Origin: an uncultured Ruminococcus sp.
GTDB lineage: Bacteria; Bacillota; Clostridia; Oscillospirales; Ruminococcaceae
Direction of reading: 5' to 3'
Length of the DNA: 15,821 nt
Assembly (NCBI GenBank): GCA_937907215.1
Contig: CALESG010000141.1
Coordinates: forward strand, 1-15,821
Part shown: one piece after another, positions 6,803 to 14,216 of the stretch
Layout: every line of letters starts with the position of its first letter
Numbering within the stretch: the stretch's first letter is position 1
Position numbers and translations under genes: made by a program
Notes under the pieces: model-generated
Databases searched by the model: none
What the model saw: only the letters and a program-made list of their open reading frames with translations
What the model was told of the DNA's origin: nothing

Positions 6803-8464
6803 TTAATAATTTATAATAGCACCCTTGTCCGCAGATGAAACCATTTTTGAATAACGCTTGAGATAACCGGTAAGGTCAGTCTTTACCTTTATTTCCATTG
6901 TCTTTTTGCGATTTTCAAGTTCTTCATCAGAAACTTCCAGATTTACAGAGTGATTTGGAATATCAATAGAGATAATATCTCCATCCTTTACATATGCAAT
7001 AGTTCCGCCGTTTGCAGCTTCTGGTGAGATATGACCTATAGCTGCCCCTCTTGTAGCACCGGAAAATCTTCCGTCTGTAATAAGTGCTACTTCCTTGTCA
7101 AGTCCCATACCTGCAATAGCAGAAGTAGGAGAAAGCATCTCTCTCATACCAGGACCGCCGGCAGGACCTTCATAACGGATAACTACAATATCTCCAGCTT
7201 TTATACCGCCGCTTCTGATTACAGCAATAGCTTCTTCTTCACTGTCGAATACTCTCGCCGGACCTTTATGCTGCATCATTTCCTCAGCAACTGCACTTCT
7301 CTTTACAACACAGCCGTCCTTTGCAAGATTACCACGCAGAACAGCAATACCGCCAGTTTTGCTGTATGGATTCTCAATAGGGCGAATTATATCTGTATTC
7401 TTATTTATAGCTCCGCTGATATTTTCACCAAGAGTTTTACCAGTACAAGTCATTACATCGGTATGAATAAGATCTTTGCTTGCAAGTTCAGCAAGGACAG
7501 CATAAACTCCGCCTGCTTCATTAAGATCTTCCATATAAGCATGACCAGCAGGTGCAAGATGACAAAGATTAGGCGTTTTTGCACTTATTTCATTTGCCAT
7601 ATCAAGATTTATTTTAATTCCACACTCATTTGCAATAGCAGGAATATGCAGCATACTGTTTGTAGAGCAGCCAAGTGCCATATCAGCAGTAAGAGCATTC
7701 TGGAATGCCTTTTCAGTCATTATATCACGTGGACGAATATTGTTTCTATAAAGTTCCATTACAGCCATACCAGCGTGTTTTGCAAGCTTGATCCTGTCAG
7801 AATATACAGCCGGAATAGTACCATTGCCCTTAAGACCCATACCAAGAACTTCTGTCAAACAGTTCATTGAATTTGCAGTGTACATACCAGAGCATGAACC
7901 GCACGTAGGGCAGGCTTTATTTTCAAATTCTTCAACATCTTCAAGAGAAAACTTTCCTGCTGAATAAGATCCAACAGCCTCAAACATACTTGAAAGACTT
8001 GTCTTATTGCCTTTAACATGACCGGCAAGCATAGGTCCTCCGCTTACAAAAATTGTAGGAACATTTATTCTTGCAGCTGCCATAAGAAGTCCCGGAACAT
8101 TTTTGTCGCAATTCGGGATCATAACAAGTGCATCAAAATGATGAGCCAGAGCCATGCATTCAGTAGAATCAGCGATAAGATCACGTGTTACCAAAGAATA
8201 CTTCATGCCAACATGACCCATTGCAATGCCATCACATACAGCAATAGCAGGGAATACAACAGGAGTACCTCCAGCCATAGCAATGCCCATTTTTACGGCA
8301 TCAACAATTTTATCAATGTTCATATGTCCCGGGACGATTTCATTATATGAAGAAACAATGCCAACCAATGGTCTTTCCATTTCTTCCTTTGTAAATCCAA
8401 GTGCATTAAAAAGTGAACGCTGTGGAGCTTTGTCTACACCATCACAATAAAAATTTGAACCCAT
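6803..8464 (-). CDS. ilvD: Dihydroxy-acid dehydratase
   Basis: IlvD dehydrates 2,3-dihydroxy-isovalerate and 2,3-dihydroxy-3-methylvalerate to the 2-oxo acids of valine and isoleucine. The 553-residue product has the expected IlvD/Edd motifs: PNCDKNVPG with Cys119 and the DK pair (120-121), and CPTCGSCSGMYTANSMN with Cys185, Cys188 and Cys191. Further on are GCSTNSMLHIPA and, near the C-terminus, the GRFSGATRGAAIGHISPEA region. The early loop reads PGHMN (45-49), like the E. coli enzyme, rather than the PCN of [2Fe-2S] plant and mycobacterial types. I infer an oxygen-labile [4Fe-4S] enzyme, fitting an anaerobe. A strong GAGGTGA site lies 6 nt before ATG 8464. The gene follows ilvC across a 100-bp spacer containing a terminator-like hairpin. 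Confidence 0.97.
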   Translation of the reverse strand: MGSNFYCDGVDKAPQRSLFNALGFTKEEMERPLVGIVSSYNEIVPGHMNIDKIVDAVKMGIAMAGGTPVVFPAIAVCDGIAMGHVGMKYSLVTRDLIADSTECMALAHHFDALVMIPNCDKNVPGLLMAAARINVPTIFVSGGPMLAGHVKGNKTSLSSMFEAVGSYSAGKFSLEDVEEFENKACPTCGSCSGMYTANSMNCLTEVLGMGLKGNGTIPAVYSDRIKLAKHAGMAVMELYRNNIRPRDIMTEKAFQNALTADMALGCSTNSMLHIPAIANECGIKINLDMANEISAKTPNLCHLAPAGHAYMEDLNEAGGVYAVLAELASKDLIHTDVMTCTGKTLGENISGAINKNTDIIRPIENPYSKTGGIAVLRGNLAKDGCVVKRSAVAEEMMQHKGPARVFDSEEEAIAVIRSGGIKAGDIVVIRYEGPAGGPGMREMLSPTSAIAGMGLDKEVALITDGRFSGATRGAAIGHISPEAANGGTIAYVKDGDIISIDIPNHSVNLEVSDEELENRKKTMEIKVKTDLTGYLKRYSKMVSSADKGAIINY

Positions 8465-8504
8465 AATATATCACCTCATTTAAGAGAATTTTTTTAAAAA
8501 TAAA

Positions 8505-8544
8505 GCTGCTTTCCAAACGGAAGTATCCGAATCAGGAAAGCAGC
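8505..8544 (-). terminator. Terminator-like hairpin between ilvC and ilvD
   Basis: GCTGCTTTCC (8505-8514) and GGAAAGCAGC (8535-8544) form a perfect 10-bp outer stem. Inside it CGGA (8518-8521) and TCCG (8526-8529) form a 4-bp inner stem with a 4-nt loop. On the minus strand the stem runs straight into TTTATTTTT, the form of an intrinsic terminator. It sits about 20 bp past the ilvC stop and 40 bp before the ilvD start, so some read-through or an internal promoter is needed for ilvD. A small CCGG/CCGG palindrome (8552-8563) lies next to it. Confidence 0.75.
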
Positions 8545-8564
8545 CATCTTACCGGAAATCCGGA

Positions 8565-9602
8565 TTAGTTGTTAATAAACTTGTCTTCTTCGTTGTTCCA
8601 GCTGTAGAGCTTACGAATCTCTTCGCCAACCTTTTCGGAAGGATGCTCAGAAGCGAGCTTTCTCATAGCACGGAAATGTGCCTGACCGCCAGCCTCGGAC
8701 ATATCCAGCAAGAACTCCTTAGCAAATGAACCATCCTGAATGTTCTTCAGAATCTGTTTCATAGTCTTCTTTGTTTCTTCTGTTATAAGCTTAGGACCTG
8801 TAATGTAGTCACCATACTCAGCAGTATTGGAGATAGAATATCTCATACCAGCAAAACCACTCTGATAAATAAGGTCAACTATAAGCTTCATCTCATGAAT
8901 ACATTCAAAATAAGCGTTTCTTGGGTCATAGCCTGCTTCAACCAGTGTTTCAAAACCAGCCTGCATAAGTGCGCATACACCGCCGCAAAGAACAGCCTGT
9001 TCACCAAAGAGGTCAGTTTCTGTTTCTGTTCTAAATGTAGTTTCAAGAACGCCTGCTCTTGCACCACCAATAGCAAGACCATAAGCCAAAGCCATATCCT
9101 TAGCCTTGCCAGTAGCATCCTGCTGAACAGCAACCAGACAAGGAACACCCTTACCAGCCTGATATTCACTTCTTACAGTATGACCAGGTCCCTTAGGAGC
9201 GATCATTGTAACGTCAACATCAGCTGGAGGAACGATCTGTCCAAAGTGAATAGCAAAACCATGAGCGAACATGAGCATATTGCCTGGTTCCAGATTTGGA
9301 GCAATGTCCTTTTTATACATAGCAGCCTGCTTTTCATCGTTAATGAGGATCATTATAATATCAGCCTGCTTAGCAGCTTCAGCAGCTGTGTAAACTTCAA
9401 AGCCCTGCTTAACTGCCTTATCCCATGACTTGCTGCCTTCATACAGACCGATGATAACTCGACCATTATCACCCAGAGATTCCTTTGCATTAAGTGCGTG
9501 TGCATGACCTTGGCTGCCGTAGCCTATAACAGCGATTGTCTTGCCATAAAGCAGAGAAAGATCGCAATCTTCCTGATAAAAAACCTTTGCTACATTTTCC
9601 AT
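8565..9602 (-). CDS. ilvC: Ketol-acid reductoisomerase, class I (short form)
   Basis: IlvC isomerises and reduces acetolactate and acetohydroxybutyrate to the dihydroxy acids, using Mg2+ and NAD(P)H. The 345-residue product is the class I form. The Rossmann fingerprint is GYGSQG (27-32), followed by HAHALN. FAHGF (112-116) carries the conserved His114, and APKGPGHTVRSEY (135-147) has Lys137. The knotted C-terminal domain opens with DLFGEQ (Asp197 and Glu201, Mg2+ ligands). The cofactor loop after the second strand reads YEGSKSW (54-60), with Tyr-Glu where many NADPH enzymes have Arg and a neutral residue, so cofactor preference is open. AAAGGAG lies 9 nt before ATG 9602. ilvN ends 50 bp upstream, and a strong hairpin follows the stop. 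Confidence 0.97.
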   Translation of the reverse strand: MENVAKVFYQEDCDLSLLYGKTIAVIGYGSQGHAHALNAKESLGDNGRVIIGLYEGSKSWDKAVKQGFEVYTAAEAAKQADIIMILINDEKQAAMYKKDIAPNLEPGNMLMFAHGFAIHFGQIVPPADVDVTMIAPKGPGHTVRSEYQAGKGVPCLVAVQQDATGKAKDMALAYGLAIGGARAGVLETTFRTETETDLFGEQAVLCGGVCALMQAGFETLVEAGYDPRNAYFECIHEMKLIVDLIYQSGFAGMRYSISNTAEYGDYITGPKLITEETKKTMKQILKNIQDGSFAKEFLLDMSEAGGQAHFRAMRKLASEHPSEKVGEEIRKLYSWNNEEDKFINN

Positions 9603-9652
9603 AGTGAAAGACTCCTTTAATAAAAAATAAGTATAATATTATGGACGGAATA

Positions 9653-10147
9653 TCAATCCTTCAGACAATTTCCGCCTCTTTCAAGAGCAACAAGACCAGT
9701 ACGGCACATTTCAAGAATACCATAGGGAGCAAGCAGCTCAATAAAAGCATTGATCTTAGATGAAGCACCTTGAATCTCAATTACAAGAGCTTCCTGTGTG
9801 AAATCGATAATTTTAGCACGGAAAACATCTGTTACCGATAAAATATCCTGACGCTGCTGTGGAGTATGCTTTACTTTGATAAGTAAAAGCTCACGTGTTA
9901 CAGTATTATCACGTTTCATAACCTGTACTTTTGAAACATCATACATTTTTTCAAGCTGTTTTACTATCTGATCGCATATAGCACGATTTCCACGAAGAGT
10001 AATGGTGATTCTTGAAAACTCAGGAGATTCAGTTTCACCAACAGTCAATGTATCAATATTGAATCCACGGCGTGTAAACATACTAGAAACACGTGTCAGC
10101 ACACCTGAACGGTTTGCAACCAAAATAGAAATCACAAATTGTTCCAT
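9653..10147 (-). CDS. ilvN: Acetolactate synthase, small (regulatory) subunit
   Basis: This 164-residue protein starts MEQFVISILVANRSGVLTRV, the typical N-terminal ACT domain (about 4-76) of AHAS regulatory subunits, and ends with the usual C-terminal domain (about 85-164). It binds the IlvB catalytic subunit, raises its activity and confers feedback inhibition, normally by valine. The symbol ilvN is used for the partner of ilvB; ilvH would be equally valid by homology. The gene begins 12 bp after ilvB, and its ribosome site AAGGAGG (10155-10161) overlaps the ilvB stop codon, which suggests translational coupling and balanced subunit synthesis. Confidence 0.95.
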   Translation of the reverse strand: MEQFVISILVANRSGVLTRVSSMFTRRGFNIDTLTVGETESPEFSRITITLRGNRAICDQIVKQLEKMYDVSKVQVMKRDNTVTRELLLIKVKHTPQQRQDILSVTDVFRAKIIDFTQEALVIEIQGASSKINAFIELLAPYGILEMCRTGLVALERGGNCLKD

Positions 10148-10159
10148 AAACTTACCTCC

Positions 10160-11908
10160 TTAATTATTTGCATTAGGGTCTACAATTATATCATCAATAG
10201 AACCACCTGGTGGCAACATAGGAAGTACAAATGCATCACAGTCTATAGTACAATCTATAAGAACAGGACCTTCAACCTCAAACGCCTTTTTAAGAACAGC
10301 TTTCAGCTCATCAAGAGTGCCAATACAGTTGTCCATATTTGAACAGTTTTCACAGTCATTAGGACAAGTAACACCAGGCATATTTCCTATGCGGTATGCC
10401 GGCATACCAAAAGCTTCGGCAAGCTTTACAAAATCTGTTTTTCTTTGAAGTGTTGTATTTGAATAATGTTTATCAAAAAACAGTGTCTGCCACTGACGAA
10501 CCATTCCAAGTACGCCGTTATTCATAATAAATACCACAACCGGAACATTATTTGTAACAGCAGTAGCAAGTTCATTGAGATTCATGCCAAAGCTTCCGTC
10601 ACCAGTAATAAGCACGGTTTTCTTGCCTGTAGCAATAGACGCACCTATAGCAGCACCAAGTCCAAATCCCATTGTACCAAGACCGCCGCTGGAAATAAAT
10701 GTTCGTGGCTTGCTGAAATTAAAACGCTGTGCAGCCCACATCTGATGCTGTCCTACATCTGTAGCTATGATAATATCATCACCAGAATTCTTAGCAGCTT
10801 CTTCTATAGCATCAATAGCTGTAAACGGTGTGATCTCATCACCCTGACGTTCAAGTTCTTCTGTATAAGACTTGAGTTCAGCCACACGTGCAGACCATTC
10901 AGGGTGTTCCTGCTTAGGACAATTTTCACAAATTGCAGCAAGAATCTTCTTCATAGAACCAGCAATTCCAAGATCTGTCTTGATATTCTTATCAATTTCA
11001 GATGCATCTATATCAATGTGAATTATCTTAGCATTTCTTGCATATTTGGAAACATTGCCTGTTCCTCTGTCACTAAATCGGCAGCCTGCTGTAATAATAA
11101 GATCTGCTTCATTTTGAGCAATAGAAGATGCATAGTGACCATGCATGCCTTCCATACCGAGCCATCTTGGATTGTCAGTAGGCACAGCAGAAAGTCCCAT
11201 CATAGTACAGCCGATAGGTGCATCGATTTTATCAGCTAGTGCAGCAATTTCGCTGCCGGCATTATCTGTTATAGCACCACCGCCTATGTATATATAAGGT
11301 CTTTCTGATTCAGAAATCAATTTTACAGCTTTTTCTATAGAATCTATGCAAACTTCTGGTACAGAAGATTTTTCTGCAATAGGAGCAACATCATAGTCAA
11401 ATACAGCCTGCTGCACATCCTTAGGAATATCTACAAGTACAGGACCCGGTCTACCCGATTTTGCAATGCGAAATGCTTCACGAATAGTAGGTGCAAGCTC
11501 TTCAATTGATTTTACAAAGAAGTTATGCTTTGTAATAGGCATTGTAACGCCTGTTATATCTACTTCCTGAAAACTATCTCTTCCGATAAGAGAATTCGGA
11601 ACATTACCTGTAATAGCTACAAGCGGGACAGAATCCAAATAAGCAGTCGCTATGCCTGTTACAAGATTTGTAGCTCCCGGACCTGATGTTGCAATCACAA
11701 CACCCACTTCGCCGGTTGCACGAGCAAAGCCGTCTGCTGCGTGAGCAGCACCTTGTTCATGAGCCGTAATAATATGATGAATACGGTCTTTAGCCATATA
11801 AAGTGCATCATAAATATCAATAACCTGACCGCCGGGATAGCCAAATACAGTTTTAGCACCCTGTTCGATCAAAGTTTCAATGATGATTTGTGCTCCTTTT
11901 AATTTCAT
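10160..11908 (-). CDS. ilvB: Acetolactate synthase, large (catalytic) subunit, with a four-cysteine insertion
   Basis: IlvB condenses pyruvate with pyruvate or 2-oxobutanoate to give acetolactate or acetohydroxybutyrate, the first shared step for valine, leucine and isoleucine. The 582-residue product has the ThDP-enzyme order: a PYR domain (FGYPGG at 22-27; the ThDP-activating Glu51 in AHEQGA), a central FAD-type domain, and a PP domain with GDGSFG (436-441) through NN (463-464), the Mg2+/ThDP motif. IlvI-type biosynthetic family marks are clear. Odd point: near the C-terminus, between YRIGN and TLDELK, about 20 extra residues carry CPNDCENCSNMDNC (Cys515, 519, 522, 528), which standard AHAS proteins such as those of E. 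coli or B. subtilis lack. The ribosome site AAGGGTG (11916-11922) is 7 nt before ATG 11908. It heads the minus-strand gene run, with ilvN coupled downstream. Confidence 0.96.
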   Translation of the reverse strand: MKLKGAQIIIETLIEQGAKTVFGYPGGQVIDIYDALYMAKDRIHHIITAHEQGAAHAADGFARATGEVGVVIATSGPGATNLVTGIATAYLDSVPLVAITGNVPNSLIGRDSFQEVDITGVTMPITKHNFFVKSIEELAPTIREAFRIAKSGRPGPVLVDIPKDVQQAVFDYDVAPIAEKSSVPEVCIDSIEKAVKLISESERPYIYIGGGAITDNAGSEIAALADKIDAPIGCTMMGLSAVPTDNPRWLGMEGMHGHYASSIAQNEADLIITAGCRFSDRGTGNVSKYARNAKIIHIDIDASEIDKNIKTDLGIAGSMKKILAAICENCPKQEHPEWSARVAELKSYTEELERQGDEITPFTAIDAIEEAAKNSGDDIIIATDVGQHQMWAAQRFNFSKPRTFISSGGLGTMGFGLGAAIGASIATGKKTVLITGDGSFGMNLNELATAVTNNVPVVVFIMNNGVLGMVRQWQTLFFDKHYSNTTLQRKTDFVKLAEAFGMPAYRIGNMPGVTCPNDCENCSNMDNCIGTLDELKAVLKKAFEVEGPVLIDCTIDCDAFVLPMLPPGGSIDDIIVDPNANN

Positions 11909-11999
11909 TGTTTTTCACCCTTATGTAAAGAATTAGAATATGCAGGATCCTTAAAAACTAAAAACAGATACAGCACACCTGCAAAAACATCTATCATTT

Positions 12000-12028
12000 A
12001 GTATATCACTTAACAAACTCAATTGCAA
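12000..12028 (-). promoter_or_regulatory. Promoter for ilvB and the genes after it
   Basis: On the minus strand TTGCAA (12023-12028) and TATACT (12000-12005) are separated by exactly 17 bp, a good SigA-type match. Transcription would begin near 11993, giving a leader of about 85 nt. That leader contains a weak TGCAGG/CCTGCA stem (about 11941-11982) but no T-box sequence. Confidence 0.6.
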
Positions 12029-12081
12029 GGCACATCACTGCATTTTTACTTTTTACTAATTTATGATACACATCCAATTCA

Positions 12082-12096
12082 TATTTTTGGAAAATT
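12082..12096. promoter_or_regulatory. CodY-like box in the ilvB/leuA intergenic region
   Basis: The 15-mer TATTTTTGGAAAATT matches the CodY consensus AATTTTCWGAAAATT at 12 of 15 positions. It lies between the divergent promoters, about 50 bp upstream of the leuA -35 and 55-60 bp upstream of the ilvB -35. CodY controls ilv/leu genes in many low-GC Gram-positives. The surrounding DNA is very A/T-rich, so a chance match is quite possible, and the organism is not shown to have CodY. Confidence 0.25.
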
Positions 12097-12138
12097 GTAC
12101 TTATAAATAAAAAAAGTAAAAAAAAGATTAAAAAAGAC

Positions 12139-12167
12139 TTGACAAAATACAGAAAACAATGTAAAAT
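12139..12167 (+). promoter_or_regulatory. Promoter for the T-box leader and leuA
   Basis: TTGACA (12139-12144) and TAAAAT (12162-12167) are spaced by 17 bp: a perfect -35 and a near-consensus -10. Transcription would start near 12174, just before the T-box stem I region. Confidence 0.8.
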
Positions 12168-12173
12168 ATTAAA

Positions 12174-12494
12174 CAAGAGCAGATGCTCAATATTTTTTAT
12201 TAAGGCGATGAAGGGAACAAAGATGCTTTCAATCGGTACAGAGAACTGTCGGTTGGTGAAAGACAGTGCGAAAAAAGCAGGATAACTCGTCCCTGAGCTT
12301 CAAAGCTGAATTATTTATTTTGTTATTTATAAATATTATTAGGCCTTGACGGGTTTCTCCCGTTACAGAGAAGCACATTGTAAGATGTGACAGAGTGGAC
12401 GGATTCTCGTCAAGAAGAGTGGTACCACGGAGAATAAAAATCTTCGTCTCTTTTATGCCAAAGTTGTAAATGTGGCATAAGAGAGGCTTTTTTT
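12174..12494 (+). ncRNA. T-box riboswitch (tRNA-Leu sensing) in the leuA leader
   Basis: The leader contains the ordered parts of a class I T-box. Stem I is closed by AGGGA (about 12211-12215) with TCCCT. Its distal part has CAGAGA followed by GGTTGGTGAAA, the conserved AG-bulge and apical-loop sequences. The specifier loop on the 3' side reads ATAACTCG, placing CUC (12286-12288) as specifier, a leucine codon. A CCGTTACAGAG/GACAGAGTGGAC linker region comes next. The T-box AGAGTGGTACCACGG (12416-12430) forms the antiterminator: AGAG pairs with CTCT (12448-12451), TGGTACC (12420-12426) is the bulge that binds the tRNA acceptor end, and ACGGAGA (12427-12433) pairs with TCTTCGT (12441-12447). Uncharged tRNA-Leu should stabilise this form and switch leuA on. 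The class call is very secure; transcript ends are inferred. Confidence 0.95.
12448..12494 (+). terminator. T-box regulated terminator
   Basis: CTCTTTTATGCCA (12448-12460) pairs with TGGCATAAGAGAG (12473-12485) over 13 bp with one G-U pair, followed by a 7-T tract (12488-12494). Its 5' strand shares CTCT (12448-12451) with the antiterminator, so the two folds exclude each other. It forms when charged tRNA-Leu is plentiful. Confidence 0.92.
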
Positions 12495-12537
12495 ATCGCC
12501 TTTTCATCTTAAATCTTTAATGAAAGGAATGTTTTAT

Positions 12538-14208
12538 ATGAAAAATGTAAACAAGTATACAAGACAATTTTTTCCTGTAGAAAATCCTCCAATGCGTTGG
12601 GCAAGCAAGAATTATATTGAAAAAGCACCTATATGGTGCAGCGTTGACCTGAGAGATGGCAATCAGGCACTTATAACACCTATGAGTCTGGAAGAAAAAC
12701 TCGAATTTTTTAAAGTTCTGGTAAAGATAGGTTTTAAGGAAATTGAAATAGGTTTTCCGGCAGCATCTGATACTGAATATGATTTTTGCCGTGCACTTAT
12801 TGAACAAAATCTGATACCGGACGATGTTACAATACAGGTTCTCACTCAGGCAAGAGAGCATATTATAGCAAAGACATTTGAAGCATTAAAGGGTGCTAAA
12901 CACGCTATTGTACATCTTTATAATTCTACATCATTGGCACAAAGAGAACAGGTCTTCAAAAAAAGCAAAGAAAAAATAATTGAAATTGCTGAAGAAGGTG
13001 CTAAATTATGCAAAGAATATCGTGAGAAAACAGAGGGACATTTTGTTTTTGAATATTCTCCTGAAAGCTTTACCGGTACAGAACCTGAATTTGCACTTGA
13101 AATATGCAATCGAGTTATAGATATTTGGCAGCCTACTAAGAATGACAAGGTTATTATAAATCTTCCGGTAACAGTTTCACATTCAATGCCGCACGTCTAT
13201 GCAAATCAAGTTGAATATATGAATGATAATCTTAATTGCAGAGAGAATGTTATAATTTCACTTCATCCGCATAATGATAGAGGCTGTGCTGTTGCTGACA
13301 GTGAAATGGGATTGCTTGCCGGCGGCGACAGAATAGAAGGCACACTCTTTGGAAACGGTGAGCGTACCGGTAACGTTGATATTATTACACTGGCACTTAA
13401 TATGTATTCACAAGGTGTAGAGCCTGAACTGGATTTTTCAAATTTGCCTGAGATCACTAAAGTTTATGAACGTGTTACACGTATGCACGTATACGAACGT
13501 TCACCATACAGCGGTCAGCTTGTTTTTGCTGCATTCAGCGGTTCACATCAGGATGCTATCGCAAAGGGTATGAAGTGGCGTGAAACTGAAGAGAGAGAAC
13601 ATTGGACTGTACCATATCTTCCTATTGACCCTACAGATTTAGGAAGAGAATATGAAGCTGATGTTATACGCATAAACAGTCAGTCCGGCAAGGGTGGCAT
13701 TGGCTATCTTATGGAAACAAAGTATGGATACAATATTCCTGCTAAAATGAGAGAATCATTCGGTTATCTTGTAAAAGGAATTTCTGATAGATCTCATAAG
13801 GAACTCCAGCCTGAGGAAGTACTGGATATATTCAATAAGACATATGTAAATATTGAAGCTCCGTTTACTGCACCAGAAATACACTACGCACAAAAAGAAG
13901 GCGGCATTATAGAAGCATTTGTAACTCTCTGCAATAATGGAAAAACAGTAGTTATTTCCGGCAAGGGCAATGGTAGATTAAATGCTGTTAATAACGCTAT
14001 AAAAGAATATTTGGAAATAGAATTCGTTTTAACCACATATACAGAACACGCTTTGGAAGTATGTTCTTCTGCAAGTGCTGTTTCATATGTTGGCATTGAA
14101 CGTGATGGCAAAACATATTGGGGTGTGGGTATACATTCCGATATTGCAACATCTTCAATCAAGGCACTTATAGGTGCATTGAATCGTATGTACAATGAAA
14201 TTGCTTAA
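12538..14208 (+). CDS. leuA: 2-isopropylmalate synthase (long, yeast-type)
   Basis: LeuA condenses acetyl-CoA with 3-methyl-2-oxobutanoate, committing carbon to leucine. The 556-residue protein is the longer LeuA type shared with yeast and actinobacteria; it begins with the KYTRQFFPVENPPMRWASK-like extension. The DRE-TIM barrel holds DLRDGNQ (37-43, catalytic Arg39 and metal-binding Asp40), HPHNDRG (243-249, metal-binding His243 and His245) and GNGERTGN (272-279). The C-terminal part (about 430-556) is the LeuA allosteric domain, which normally mediates leucine feedback inhibition. Start: AAAGGA (12523-12528) sits 9 nt before ATG 12538, so the in-frame ATG at 12520, which overlaps that site, is rejected. 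It is the only BCAA gene here on the plus strand and has its own promoter and T-box, adding transcriptional control by tRNA-Leu charging to enzyme feedback. Confidence 0.96.
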   Translation: MKNVNKYTRQFFPVENPPMRWASKNYIEKAPIWCSVDLRDGNQALITPMSLEEKLEFFKVLVKIGFKEIEIGFPAASDTEYDFCRALIEQNLIPDDVTIQVLTQAREHIIAKTFEALKGAKHAIVHLYNSTSLAQREQVFKKSKEKIIEIAEEGAKLCKEYREKTEGHFVFEYSPESFTGTEPEFALEICNRVIDIWQPTKNDKVIINLPVTVSHSMPHVYANQVEYMNDNLNCRENVIISLHPHNDRGCAVADSEMGLLAGGDRIEGTLFGNGERTGNVDIITLALNMYSQGVEPELDFSNLPEITKVYERVTRMHVYERSPYSGQLVFAAFSGSHQDAIAKGMKWRETEEREHWTVPYLPIDPTDLGREYEADVIRINSQSGKGGIGYLMETKYGYNIPAKMRESFGYLVKGISDRSHKELQPEEVLDIFNKTYVNIEAPFTAPEIHYAQKEGGIIEAFVTLCNNGKTVVISGKGNGRLNAVNNAIKEYLEIEFVLTTYTEHALEVCSSASAVSYVGIERDGKTYWGVGIHSDIATSSIKALIGALNRMYNEIA

Positions 14209-14216
14209 AATATAAT

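Noticed and set aside
7031..7870. 279-codon open frame on the plus strand opposite ilvD, and the 257-codon one at 10466-11239 opposite ilvB
   Set aside because: Both are antisense to well-conserved enzymes, have compositions rich in Ser, Cys, Tyr and Phe as expected of reverse-strand translation, and match no family.
10322..10364. Radical SAM-like CX3CX2C motif in IlvB
   Set aside because: The spacing C515-x3-C519-x2-C522 fits by eye, but the protein is otherwise a complete ThDP-dependent AHAS and the motif lies in a C-terminal insertion, not in a radical SAM barrel.
11909..12138. T-box or other riboswitch in the ilvB leader
   Set aside because: No TGGTACC-type T-box sequence, specifier loop or terminator is seen on the minus strand; only a weak 6-bp stem in an 85-nt leader.
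12520..12537. Earlier in-frame ATG for leuA at 12520
   Set aside because: The ribosome site AAAGGA (12523-12528) would lie inside the coding region; ATG 12538 is placed 9 nt after it.
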